Source: Nymphaea colorata (Eukaryota > Streptophyta > Magnoliopsida > Nymphaeales > Nymphaeaceae). Taken from it: a stretch of DNA of 64,000 bases. The stretch spans positions 5,833,001 to 5,897,000 of the forward strand of contig NC_045148.1 in the NCBI RefSeq assembly GCF_008831285.2, written 5' to 3'. The first letter of the stretch is position 1. The number at the start of each line of letters is the position of its first letter. This document shows positions 49,601-62,685 of this stretch, one piece after another. The notes beneath the pieces were generated by a model. The model had not been told where the DNA came from. It worked only from the letters and a program-made list of their open reading frames with translations, and made no database searches. The position numbers were made by a program, and so were the translations under genes.

Positions 49601-52600
49601 TCATATGCTGATTTACAGATTTAGCACTATTTTTTCTACCACATATGTTAATTAATTCATTTTTTACGTAACACTATAGCGGCCTTGGTAATGCTTTATT
49701 CATTTTACATCACCAGTATGGTCCGGTTTATAAACTTGCTTTTGGACCGAAGTCTTTCGTAGTCGTCTCGGATCCCATCGTTGCAAGGCATATCCTCAAA
49801 GAAAATGCATTTTCTTATGACAAGGTATGACTTTTCAGCTGTAATTCAAAGCTCTCCTTTGACAGGCATTGCATGAAGTCAGAATTGTACATTATGTGAG
49901 GCATGTTCCTTATTTAACTGCTTCTCTCTTTTTTTTTTATTTTTTATCTTTTTTTGGGTGGAAGGATAATTGCTGTGCTGTCACATATAGTAATGTGGTA
50001 AATCATGGTACTATGATGCTACACTGCCTATGATTTATACTGGTGGTTCTCCATGGTAGTTGAGGAATCATAACTTTCTGATACCAGCTTAATATTTAGT
50101 CAGGACAGGAGAGGGAAGTAGATTGCATATACTAACATCCATGATTACTCTAGCTGTACGTACACATTCCAAGAAAATCAAAATGTAGATGTAGTGTAAT
50201 GGAAGATCTAGATGACTGATTGTTCTGCCCATCTAGTGACATCTCGTAAATGAGCTATCATCCATGTAGTGAAAGCTCATAAATGGAAGAACTAGATTAA
50301 TGATTGCAATTCCATCCATCATTAAGTGTTTCTCGCAATCTGGATGTAAGGCTGAAAACTCCACGCTTGGGAACCTAGACACTGTCCCTTCATGATCTAC
50401 CAGCTTGTCATATGCATTAAGAATTTTCAGACTTTTACGATGGCCTGACATGGTAGAAACTATTACTAAGTAACTTTATGAGATCTGATGATTTCACGAT
50501 TCTATAAAATAAATTAGTGAAAGCAAAAGCAGTGTATTGCAATGTTATCCGTATCGTACGATACAGATGCGTATCGTATGATACGTATCGTACAGGTCAA
50601 GAAAACCTATACGATACGTGTTTGAAACACGATATGCGTCCGTATCGTACGCGTATCGCCCTTATCGTGCGATACGGGGGCCGTATCGTACGATACGGGC
50701 GATACACCCCCGTATCGTACGATACGGGAGAAAACACATATTTCTTTATTTTTTAAAAGTTTAAACACTCCTCCCCTTCTCTCTTCTTGTATTTAAAGAC
50801 TCCAATAGACGTAGGAGGGAGAGATTTTGCCCATTTTCATCAAAAATAACCAATGATTAATCAATTTGGGAGATATTATCATTGAATCAAGAAAGATGAT
50901 AACTATATGTTTTGAACTTATAAAATTGTGATGTAATCTAAGTCATAAAACTCCAAGTCCTAAGACTCTAAGTCCTAAGATTCTATAAAATTTTCAAGTT
51001 TAAAATCGTGATGGATGCTTATATGTTATTCTTGAAGATTTGATTTCTTATTTTTGAATGTGTCGTTGATACACATGAATGTTCCTTATGTATGATGATC
51101 TTTTTTATATTTGAATATATTTTTCTTAATTTCTGATTTTTTGTTCATTTTTTCAGATTTTTAATGATTTTTCTCTATTTTCTATGATTTTTAAATATTT
51201 TTTAAAATTAAAAAATTAATTTTACGATACGCTACGCTACGTTTGCGATACGTTACGATACGGCGTATAGGTCGACCCGACCGATACGCGATACGCTACG
51301 CCTTTTATAACATTGGTGTATTGTCCTGTGCTGACACATTAGATACCTTGTCTGTACATATAAAAGGAACTGGTGAGAAACATATGAACTTAATTATAAC
51401 TAATGATCTTAATCATAGAATACCCATTTACATATTATAAAAGGATCTGGTGAGAAGCATATGAACCTAATGATAACTAATGATCTTAATCATAGAATAA
51501 CCATTTACATATTTTAGGCTCTGGCTACTGAACAATAGGATATGAAAGATTGCAAGAGTCATTTAAATGCTTTCAAAATACTGCAGCAAATCAAATCATG
51601 TGATTAATAAGTAAAAAGTAATGATAATCTTATTCAGTTAGTTAAGTCAAAGGACTTGGAAGGCCATATTCTTTCCAAATGGTTAAAAACTAAAAAGCAA
51701 TAATTGATGCTTAGGTGGCCGCAAAATCAAAGGCATGCTCTGAAACTAGGCAAGGAACTAACCAGTTGCTAGACAAGTGACTTAAATTTGTCACCTGGAA
51801 GTGAAAATTTTAAATATAATATTGTATTCCATGTTGGTCTTTTCTTGCTGCTTATTTCTCATGTTGCTTTTTATTTTTTCATCTTTGCTTCAACCTTTTG
51901 TACGTAGACTCCTTTTTGCTCATATGATTCTATTATAAGTGTCAAGTTGTCATCATTAATAGCATGTTCTAACACTTGCTTTCTGCTTCCTCTATCTCAT
52001 ATGCTGGTATTTTATGGTTCTTCTAGACACCACTTTATCAGTCAGACATTTGCACATGTGTGTGGTATGAACAAGTTTGAAACTTCAAAAGAAAAAAGCA
52101 ACCTCAATGAAAAATGATATACACGATTACATTCTTTGGTTTGACCTTATCTTGCTACTTATTTTTCTTGTTGCTTTTTATTTTTGTCATCTTTGCTTCA
52201 GCCTTTTTAATTTTACCTATGTTCCTTTCTGCTTATATTATTCTTTTATAAGTGCACAGTTCTTCCCATTCAATAGCATGTTGTAACACTTGCTTCTTTG
52301 CTGCTGCTTCCTGTTTCTATTTTATATCCTGGTAATTGCAGACCGTTTTATTAATCTACTGAATATTTATGCCTGTAATTTGCACATATGTGTAGTGTGA
52401 GTAAATGTGAAACTTCAGAAAAAAAAAAAAAAAAAAGAAACCACCTCAATGAAAAGTGTGTGCAGTTTTAGTGTTAAACTCGAGTGGCAGTCCTCATGCT
52501 TAACCTGTCCTGGACACATTTATTTCTTCCTGGAAATAATCGCATGGTCTCATAAATGACTGCTGAAAAGTTTTATATGGACAAAATCAATGGTTTTTTC

Positions 52601-55600
52601 TACACAAGTTGTTGCGAACTGCTTCAAGAATCCAACAAATAACTTTATCCTATGCTATATAGAAGTTTCAGATTGCAACATTTCTTTCTAACGAGAAACT
52701 TGTTTAGGGAGTTCTTGCGGACATCCTGGAACCAATAATGGGGAAAGGTCTAATTCCTGCTGATCTTGATACTTGGAGACAGAGAAGGAAAGGTTAGCCT
52801 AATGAGGTATACCTTTCCAGTTTATGTTAGTTTTGGCTGTATGCATGATTTTTCAAAGTGTATTTTTGTCATTGGTATGTGTTACATGTCGCTAATTGTT
52901 CTCACCTACTTAATGCAAGGATTTATTTTATTTATGTATTGTAAAAGTTATTTTATTTAATTTTCTTGTCAATTCTTGGTGTAATACTCTTCACTTGTCA
53001 GTAATTAGTATAAGAATTTCTCTGTCAATCTTTGGTCTTTAGTTTCGTGGACTAAAATGATTGGATTGATGCCTAATTGAGCATTATATGTAGCTGATTC
53101 TAATATTACCAATCAAAGGCCATTGTGGATTAACGTATAAAAGCACTATGCCAGCACTTAGTAAGATTCTATTTAGCATCTATTGATATCTTCTACTCAA
53201 AACACAGTTGTCCTGTTGTCACATTATATATTGCTAATGCTATGGCAGCAGTGCTATAATAGTCAGGTGTTATGAATTGTGATGGCCTTATAATAGAAAA
53301 TTGTACTTTATATTGTGTTTTAACGTATTAAGCAGCCATTAAATTGTCATTCCTAGAGATGATTTTATGCAATCCTTGGTGGAAGTACTTTATTCATCTA
53401 AGGCTATGGTTGACCCGTTTTTGCAAGAGACTGCTTGAAACAATTGGGATGGATCAGATCTATAGGTTAAGTCTTTTTTGGAGAATAGCATTATGCTGCA
53501 GGACAGTGGACACATGAATGATTCTTTTGCTGTTGTATTATCTGTGAATTGATTCAGTGTCCTGCCATTGCCAACTACAGACATAGAAGATTCCAAGTTA
53601 TTCAAGCATGAATAGTGGTCTATGACTCTTAAATATCACACATGAAAGTTGAGACCTTATCAACATTTAGTTATTGGTTGTTCATGCTGTTGTGTTACTT
53701 TCCTTGACAACATTATATTTTCAAATGTAAGGAATGTAGTGGATAATCAAGGAAGATCCTAGCATAGCCAAGACATTGTATTCTGTTTTTTAGATAATGA
53801 TATTAACGTTTTTAAAAAATGCATTTTTTAGCAAAAATGAAATTAAATTTAAATATTTAATGCATTTTTTGCGTCCTTTATTCCTATTGCTGAAGCTGTT
53901 TAAAAAAAGGGCACTATTGCCATTAAAGAAAGTTTTAAGAATAAATTTTCGCTTGTGGTGATAAAGCCATGAGGGCTACAAGCTGTTGTTAGCTGTGTAT
54001 TTGCCAGTTTCTGTTTTCTAATTTTCATTTCTGACTTCGCTGATTTTATATATCGGATATCTTTCATGATATTGTGATTGTTAATTGTTAGTTACAGTTG
54101 CCCTGGTTTAATGTATAAACTTCAATTGAATGTTTCGTTATCGTTTTATCATCACTAAAACGTTATTTTTATGATTTTTTCTATTTATTTTTGTGTTTTG
54201 CTATTAGTTTCTCATTGATTTTACTTTTACCTAAATTTTAAGAAATTTTTTTCATTTTTTTAAAAATTGCCGAGATTTTCCTGAGAAAAGCAACTTTAGT
54301 GTAAAACATCTGAAAAAAACCTCACCGATAAAAACCCCAAAATAATATTTGTGATATGGATGTTAGTGTACTTAGTTGATATGGATATCAAATAGCATCA
54401 CAAGATATTGGCACAAATTGAGTTTCTGTATGATTCAAAGAATCAAAACTATGTTCATTATGCATCCTGTTTGTTAGATGAAAATGAACCAAACGAGTTC
54501 CTGTTCATGTCCAGTTCTGTAGAATCAGTAGTGATTGCTGAATTCTATTCACTACAATGTTGTGATTACTGATCACCTTATAATACTCATGAAAACTGAG
54601 GAAGACCTGTCTGATCAATAAGTTCAACTACCAAAAGCAAAGAGGCCACTGAAGGATGAATTTCTGCCACCAGTTTTTTTTGTTTGCTTACTGTTTATGA
54701 CAATAATATCCACGTATTATTGATAGAAGGAAATTTTAGAAATTGGAGAATTGCATAATGTCTATAAACTCAAATAGCAGTAGATGCCAGAGATGTAATT
54801 AGAATACATATCACATCCTCTAAGGCATTAAGGTATCTGTTAATTTGCTGAAAGTTGTCCGATCATCCAACAAGGCACCAAAGTGGCGTCCTCTTTCTTT
54901 ATGGATATGGAAGGATTCTGTATAGAAGTTGTGTATCTTTTGCATGTAATTTGTATCAATAACCTGTTAATCTAAATATTCTTCTTGTTCCAATTTTTTT
55001 CAACATTGGTGCTACTACCCGATGCACATTATTTTTCAGATATTTTAGATTTAACATTTTGTTTAAATAACTTGTAGTATGTAGAGTCAAACTAATATTA
55101 TCATTATTGGAACTGCAGCTATTTCTCCTGCATTCCACACAATGTTCTTGGAGGCCATGGTCAGGACATTCCGAGGTTGCTCTGAACGTTCAATTATGAA
55201 GCTTGAGAACTTATTTCATCAGGAGAATATGGTGGAACAAGCAATTGAAGTTGATATTGAAGCTGAATTTTCAAACCTTGCACTTGATATCATTGGTCTT
55301 GGAATATTTAACTATGACTTTGGTTCTGTGACAAAAGAATCACCAGTGATCAAGGTCAAGCTTGAACTTAAAACTTTATGTCTTATTCATTTGTATTTCT
55401 TGTGTAGTAGAATTGTTGAAATCAGTACACGGCAGTGCTTTTAGCATGACATCTGGTCTGGAGCAGATGTTTATGAAAGTTAAAGCAGTAACTAAACTGT
55501 ACATTTTCCTAAAAGTGTGCCATTCCATACCTACTCACACGTGTTGGTAGAAATTCATTCAAACCCTCTTAGATGGGGGTGCATTAGATGTTAAATGGAA

Positions 55601-58600
55601 CTTATAGATGGCTATCCTACCGTTAGTAACTGGTTATTTTTATTTGTTTACATTATTCATAAATCACAGGATACATTCTTCTTACCCATGAGGTATGTCA
55701 GATAGGCATGAGTATGGTTGAGGGCATGGGCACAGGTGGAGGCACAATAATAGTAATTTCAAGCAGTTTAAGTGTGGTATATATATATATATATATATCC
55801 GAGACGTTACTTGTGACTGTGATGGAGACACGATAAATAGTAATTTCAAGCAGTTTAAGTGCGGTGTATAAGAAATGCGTTTTTTTGAAAAAAACGTTAA
55901 AAACGAAAAAACACATTTTTAACACGTTTTTTCAGTTTTTTTAATGTCAAATAGTTTTTTTTTTCTTTTTCTATTTTTTATTTGTTGCAAATATACTTAT
56001 CTTTTGATGATTGTGTATTAGTTTCTCACTTATTTTATTTTTCTCCCATTTTTAGTTTTTAAAATTTTTAAAAAATTTATCGTATTTTTCCCGTTTTTTT
56101 TAAGCTCGTCATATTATACAGGAGAAAGAACTTGCAATTTAAAACTCCGAGACGGTACTTGTGACTGTGATGGAGACACGATAAATAGTAATTTCAAGCA
56201 GTTTAAGTGCGGTGTATATATATATATAATTGAGGGCATGGGCACAGGTGAAGCTAAAAACTAACAAGGCATGCCACCATGACCTTAAAAGAAATTAATC
56301 TGCACTTTCTGGGTAAAAGTGGATTTTGTCAAACTTAACCTTGTCTAGACTTAGAGAAAAGTAGACATTGGGTACATTAACCTCACCTGAGGTTTCTTTG
56401 ACCATGTCCAACCTGTGTCGGCAGCCACACCCATGTCCAGCCATGATGACGTTTGGCACAGGACCCACACAAAAGAGTGTCTATAGCATAGCTTATAAAT
56501 TGGTTAAAGCAGATTGTGTTTTTGATTCTTGAACTTTTCATGTTTTGTTCGTCTGAATGAGGAGTAAATTTCACAAGTTCTGATGGTTGTGCTCTTCCTG
56601 AATTTCTTATGTGATACAAATATCATGTGCTTCAGGCTGTCTATGGTACACTCTTTGAAGCTGAACATAGATCTACTTTTTACATTCCTTACTGGAAATT
56701 CCCCCTTGCACGGTGGATTGTTCCTCGGCAAAGGAAGTTTCAGAAGGATCTCAAGTTAATTAATGATTGCCTTGATGAACTAATTTCAAATGCGAAGGCC
56801 ACTCGAGAGGTCAGTTTCATGGATCCTATAGCTTCAATTCTTACAGTTCCAATCACTAACTACTATTATTGCTGTTTCTGCTATAGGATTCTTGTTGTGC
56901 TCACTAGTCACCATTCGAACCTCAGTAGAATTTTTAAAATCTCCTGTTTTGACATGATATATTAGAAAAATGATATTGAAGGTAAACTCTTGCTGGGTAT
57001 TGAAAGATATAGATTTTTTTTGGGGGAATATCTTGATAACCTGCATTAAGCATGATATTATCGTGAATTATTTTTATTTTACTTGATGAAATGGCTTTTG
57101 CCTCTCCTTTCCTTCTTTTTATTTCTTTTCATAATTTTTTTAACTTCTACGATTTTCTCCTGATTATTGGAAAACATTTAAAAATATGTGAAATTTTGCT
57201 TGGCAGAGATACTGCTGACCGAGACAGACAATTGTGACAACAGTTTTCTGGATACCTATCAGTCCAATGCAAAACTGAAGCACCGAATGTGCAGCATGAT
57301 GGTAAAGGGGATGGGCACATGGATTTTGGGGACCAAGAATGACCAAAGTGGAAATTTACCTAGGCCATTCAGGAAGCTGATAGACTGAGGACCTGTATTT
57401 TTAGTATTAAATACACTGGTCTGTGAAAGTAAAATTGTTGGCAGGTCTCTATCTCGTTTCAACATAGATCTACATAAATGACAGACCAACTAAGAACCTC
57501 CCTGGTGAAGATGGCATCTAAGAGATTCGATATATATTTATATGGTGCTCGGACATGCTCGCTAATCATAATCTCTTAAGTATAGTCTTCAAGTTCAGTT
57601 TCAACTTTCAACACCTTCACTCCTCTCTTTTCCAATCAGTATGCTGTTAAACCAGCTGATTGATTTTGTTTATCACAATTATCACCATGATATAAAACAC
57701 AATTTTCAAATTGATCACCATGATAGCACATGGTAAATTTTTCTTATTGTCAGCCTTCATTCTAGTGAACTTCTAGGATCAGGATTTGATCCCTCAATCA
57801 TCTCTGACTCACCTCTTAAAAAACTATCTAAACCGTCGAGCAGGCATCCCAATGTAATTTCGTAACCTCTCTAAAAGGAGTTCGGCTATTGCATCTATAA
57901 GGAGAAAGGCATTAGGGGCAGGTTGCCATATTGCCCAAGAAGTTGATTCACTGAGCATGGCTTAAATTCTAGTGTCTCAACTTTTGAACCAATGTCTAGG
58001 GCAACCAGAATGCAGTCAAAACATGGTTAACTAAATATTTGACCAAGCTGTTGTCATTCCCTGGAAAAAACATAGTTGAATAGACCCTATAATTCAGATA
58101 AGGCATGAGTCAATTTTGGCTGGCCCAATTGATATTTGCATTCTGAGCCTAATGATATTATTGTTGACTTGCTTCCTGTAAAAGCCTTCAGTAGTAAGCT
58201 TTTCATATATTTCCTTTCCTTATGTGGACCACTCATAATTAGCTTTCTTACAGTTTCCAAATTTGAATGTTCATATTCTATTTAGGAAGTGGGGATAAGA
58301 GTCTTAGATCTCATGATGACGATGAATCAATTTACATTACTTTTGCCTAAGTAGTAAATTTCCACAGTACACCCTTTCTACCAACCTATATCATGGGGAT
58401 CCTCTATTTAGCGTCACATTTTCATTGATAACTTAAAAAAGATGGTCATATTCCTCTAACACTAAGAATCCCTCTAACGCTAAGAATCAGAAAGAAGAAC
58501 GGTGGTCTTTGCCATAGGTACCAATGTTCCTGATTTTCTGAACGACTGTCAGACATTTCATGAAATTGGACTTAACACAAGCACTTTTACATGCCTGTAT

Positions 58601-61600
58601 GATGTATCTGTTGCACTGGACAAGCTATTTTTCCCCGAAACAAAAAGGATAAGAAATTTCTGTTGCTAGTATGCCTGGGGTACAAAAGTGTTCAGATTTA
58701 TATGGTGCAGGTGGCTGCATCTTTTCATTGCTTTTCAGTTTCCTTTCTATTCTGCACATGGCACTGGTTATTTTCCATCCTCTGGAAATTGTGGTTAAAG
58801 TGATACCCGTTAATTACAGCTGAGTGAAAAACTTTTCTTTTGTATCAACCTTGTAAAGATTGAAACTTGTCTTTGTTTCTGTTCTCATCTAATTTGAATT
58901 TATTTAATATTTAAATCGAATGGCTTCTTATTATGGTAATTGAATGGGTGTGCATGACTTTTTTTGGTTAATGTTCTTACTTGTTGTGGTAGGAAGCAGA
59001 TGTTGAGAAGCTACAACAGAGAGATTACCTAAACATTAAGGTTTGATGGCATTCTTACATATGGAAGTTTCTAACGTTCAGCTTTTATCATTTACATGTT
59101 ATTACTTTTCATTTTTTGAACCTATTTCTAGGATGCAAGTTTGTTGAGATTCCTTGTTGATATGAGAGGGGAAGATGTTGATAATATTCAGGTGAGAAGC
59201 TTTTTCATTATTTAAGTATTTTCATCAGCATGTCAAAGAAATTTCTCCATTTCTGTTGTTCAGTTCTCTTTTTCAAATCTGTGCCCTTCTCTATTTTCAG
59301 CTTAGAGATGATCTCATGACAATGCTTATTGCTGGACATGAAACAACAGCTGCTGTTCTTACATGGGCTGTATTTCTTCTTGCTCAAGTATGTGGTCTCT
59401 TAGCTATCTTCCAAAAATACTTCTAACAGGAATGAGTAATAAATTCTGACTTCCACCAGTATATGCACCACTTAAAAGCTCGTATGTTATATGATAAATT
59501 CAGTAGCACATATTATTTGCTTTATGCCTTTTTGTTGCAGAATCCTCAAAAAATGAAGAAGGCTCAAGGTGAGATTGATGCTGTTATTGGTCAAGGGAAA
59601 ATAACTTTTGAATGCATAAAAAATTTAAGGCAAGTGAAATATTAGTGATGATTTTAATTCATTGTACGTTCAGCATTGAAATTGTAGGCGATCTTTTTCT
59701 CATTCTATCAACCTGATCAGCATCTGTTTCTCTTCCTTGATTAATTTTACCTGCTTCTGTTTTCTTAGGCTTCACCTGAAGTTGATTATTTTCTTTCAAG
59801 ATATAGACTCTTCAAAGAGTTTGCTGCACCTTCCATCTGTATGACATAGGTTAATTATGAATATACTGGGAAAATTTTAGAATAGAAAATTGGATGCTGT
59901 TGATTTACTTATTAAAAGCACCTTTTAAATAATAGACTTCATTATGTAATTATTAGAAAGATTGTAGGATGGTGATGATCAACTTTGGATGCTCATTTTT
60001 AGACTAGTTGTTGCCTTATGCTTCTACATTCTTATAAAAAAGAAAAGCTGCAGGTAGTGATTATTAATATCATACCTAAACTTTGGTGAACTAGATTCTT
60101 TCTTTTATATTTTTTGGGAATAAAAAAATTGGAAACCTCAAATTACAATGGTAGAAAGTTGCCTTGAAAGTTTATTTTTCACAATAGGAACATCTATTGT
60201 CATCATCTATGTCGATATCTATCCTCCTGGAAAAGTATTATTATCCTCAATCTAAATCAATGGCACTAGGTTGACCAAAAAGTGGGAACCATAAAGGATA
60301 AAAGTTTGCAGAACCACAATATGTTAGGCCCTTCTGGCTAAAAGTAAAAATCCTTCATAAACTGGACTGTTAACTCATTTGCTGTTGCATACTCTTTCTC
60401 GACCAAGTGTTAGTAAGTCAAAGAAGTGGATCCTTGATCAAATGATTGTTAGTTGGGAATACAATTTCAATACGAAAAAGCCCACTAGCATTGTCTTCAT
60501 GTAGATAAACCACATGTCGATTGTAGTCTTCTGTTTTCAGTGGCAGCATTACTAACTGAAAAGTTTGTGAACCTTATATCATTATTTGTGATGTTCGGTG
60601 TGCATATATTTGGTAGACCTATTTGTGGACTTCTGGTCATGCAAACATGCTTCTAATTTTTGCAGGACTCTTAGTTCCATGGTATTGAATTAAATGTATT
60701 ATTTAGGGATACTGCACTTTAGATGAATTCTCTTTGTTTAACCTTTTTTCTAGGCATTTGTTTATTTTGTCTTTATAACTTTTGGTGCATGTAGACATAT
60801 ACATCATTTGTTCAATGTGAAATAGGTTGGTCTCATATATGCAGTTATATTCGGCTCATTATTGTTGAATCCCTTCGCCTATTTCCTCAACCACCATTGC
60901 TCATTAGACGTGCACTCCAGCCAGATTTGTTGCCAGGTATGACTACCGTTGCTAAAAGTTAAAACACATTTTCCAAATTGTTATTCAAGCAAGGAGCTAG
61001 TAGATTTTTGAAATGCTTTATGAAATGTTGCTGCCTCCTTCAAATAATTACGTGTGTACTACAGCCTCTATCGACATGCGTGTGTCTGTAGAACTATGTG
61101 TACCCAGATGTATGAATGTTTCAGTTCTGAACAGTATAATACTGAATTTGAGGCTTAATACATCCCTAATGTGTCACGCCATTTTGGGTACTGCACCTGC
61201 ATCAACGTAACACAGTTGCGGGTGCAGGTGCTCCTTGGGTGTTGAGCAATCTTCATAAAAATAAGAAAGAAAGGGGGTGACAAGAAAGGAGGAAGGAGGG
61301 CGAGCAGGTAGGAGCAATAAGGAGAGAGGAAAGAGAAGAAGAATAAGAAGAAGAAGAAGAAGAAGAAGAAGCGGAAGACGAAGAGGAAGAAGAAGAAGAA
61401 AAAGAGGAAGAAGAAGAAGAAGAAAGAACTTACTGGCTGTGGTGGGAGGAGGAGAGGCAGCAGCTGAACATAGGTGGAGAGAGGAAAAGAATCAAGATGG
61501 CTTAGGTTACCATTTGCTGCATTGGCGACTTAAGAGTTTTTTTTTCTGCTTTTAGACTTTTCTTTTACTATAATATCCAAAGTCTGACTCATTTTACAAT

Positions 61601-62602
61601 TTACAGAAGTTTCTTTTTAACCTTTTACCTTTTACTTTAAAATTCTCTTGTATTACAACAAGTGTCTTGTTTTACAATTGAGAAAAAGTTTCCTTTTAAT
61701 TCTCTCACGCACACATCTATTATATATACCTTTGCCACTCATGCACCTTACGCCCATATCACATAGCATCCTTAACTTTAGGAAAAGTTGTGCTTTCATT
61801 TGAAGGGAAAATAATCTCAAAACTAAATAATTATGGAACTGATTCCTCCGACTATTTCTTTCATGTCCAACTGTAACCTCACAACATTCATCAGAACAGT
61901 GAAATTCACATGTTTGCAGAAATGCACCAAATGCTAATTGGGGTTATCACATTTTTAGAACCTCATTTACATCTGACAAACAGAAGATATATTTGAAATG
62001 TCTTTAATTTTTAATTGTATGTAAAAGAACTTGAGTTTACAAAGATTCCTGCAAAAGTATTTTTCCACACTTGAAATAAAAGGGAAAAGCTATGTGACAT
62101 AAGTGCAGGTGTGGCTGTTAAAGTTTGATGGTTATTATACTTTCCACTAGTAAAAATGCATAAGCTACTAAAAAACAATGAGGCCTTCAGCGGCATCATA
62201 CTAAATCTTATTGGACTTTCAAATCTGTGAACCGAATGTTGCAGATGCATTCCGTTCCATGCCTATTGCAAGGTAAACGATTGAATACAAGATTCCATTC
62301 ACAACAAGTGCCAATGGGAGGACTGTATTTTGTTTTTTCATGTTTTTGCATATAAGCTTCTCTTATGTATACTGCAAAGTTCTGAGAGATATACTACTCT
62401 TTACTTACCGTTTCCTCCCACTGTGGATATGTAGAAATTTGCAGCTCATTGACATGCATGTAACTTCCCTTTGAATATGATCTGCTTAGTTGTTAAAAAC
62501 AACCAAAATAATCCTAATAGTTTTCTCAAATACCTTGTAGGAGGATACACTGGAAATGTGGATGGTTATAGCATTCCTGCTGGCACTGATATTTTTATTT
62601 CT
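46670..62602 (+). CDS. CYP97B: Cytochrome P450 CYP97B (carotenoid hydroxylase family), 3' end outside window
   Basis: This is a chloroplast P450 of the carotenoid-ring hydroxylase clan. Exons are 46670-46821 (or -46857), 47319-47508, 49717-49824, 52708-52792, 55119-55354, 56636-56809, 58993-59040, 59132-59191, 59301-59387, 59541-59629, 60845-60936 and 62541-62602. All phases join, giving about 461 codons. The start is followed by a Ser/Leu-rich transit peptide ([16 protein letters not shown]). CYP97B hallmarks are [58 protein letters not shown] and [10 protein letters not shown]. The I-helix oxygen-binding motif AGHETTAA is in exon 9, and [15 protein letters not shown] gives the K-helix ExxR in exon 11. 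The last exon ends GTDIFIS. The PERF and heme-Cys exons, about 120 residues, are not present. Intron 10 uses a GC donor, and intron 1 may too. Introns 3 and 12 hold transposons. Confidence 0.95.
46901..47019. repeat. Tandem duplication of about 60 bp in CYP97B intron 1
   Basis: A unit starting CTGAATTGCTGAATCTATGA and ending AGAAGGATTAGCGATTCTG occurs twice in a row. The second copy has a small deletion and one substitution. Confidence 0.9.
50540..51315. mobile_element. hAT-like MITE with CGTATCGTACGATACG arrays in CYP97B intron 3
   Basis: GTGTATTG flanks the 776 bp element exactly, at 50532-50539 and 51316-51323. Terminal inverted repeats are CAATGTTAT (50540-50548) and ATAACATTG (51307-51315). 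The left 180 bp is an array of the palindrome CGTATCGTACGATACG and variants (at least three full copies). The right 90 bp carries CGATACG and GCTACGC words. The AT-rich middle has no coding capacity. The 8 bp duplication indicates the hAT superfamily. Dense subterminal arrays are where hAT transposases typically bind. Confidence 0.8.
51362..51514. repeat. Tandem duplication of about 76 bp in CYP97B intron 3
   Basis: Two adjacent copies share AAAAGGAaCTGGTGAGAAaC-like starts, then ATAACTAATGATCTTAATCA and CCATTTACATATT. They differ by a few substitutions. Confidence 0.85.
51824..52458. repeat. Diverged tandem duplication of about 300 bp in CYP97B intron 3
   Basis: The first copy (about 51824-52118) and the second (about 52136-52458) share the same ordered blocks: TTGCTTTTTATTTTT, CATCTTTGCTTCA, TAATAGCATGTT/TAACACTTGCTT, GTGAAACTTCA-type and CCTCAATGAAAA. 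Divergence is moderate, so it is an old duplication. Confidence 0.75.
55800..56220. repeat. 71 bp direct repeats flanking an AT-rich insert in CYP97B intron 5
   Basis: A 71 bp unit (CGAGACG..ACTTGTGACTG through CAAGCAGTTTAAGTGCGGTG) occurs at about 55800-55870 and 56148-56219. A partial third copy of its end lies at about 55752-55785. TGAGGGCATGGGCACAGGTG also occurs on both sides, at 55719-55738 and 56232-56251. The middle, about 277 bp, is T-rich with ACGTTTTT/AAAAACG words. Confidence 0.8.
61277..61430. repeat. Purine-rich GAA/GGA tract in CYP97B intron 11
   Basis: About 150 bp is nearly all purine on the plus strand, built from GAA, AGG and GAAGAA units. Its Arg-rich open frame has no independent support. 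Confidence 0.85.
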
Positions 62603-62685
62603 GTGAGTATGAAAATATTCAATTTCCTTTTCTCCTGAGTGTGATGATTCTGAATTTTGTTCTTATTATTTATGATTCTGACTAT

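Noticed and set aside
55752-56220. Direct repeats considered as a CRISPR-like array
   Set aside because: Only two or three units with a unique T-rich insert in a plant intron; a duplication or transposon event explains them.
61277-61555. Arg-rich 92-codon frame
   Set aside because: Product of the purine microsatellite inside a P450 intron; no independent coding evidence.
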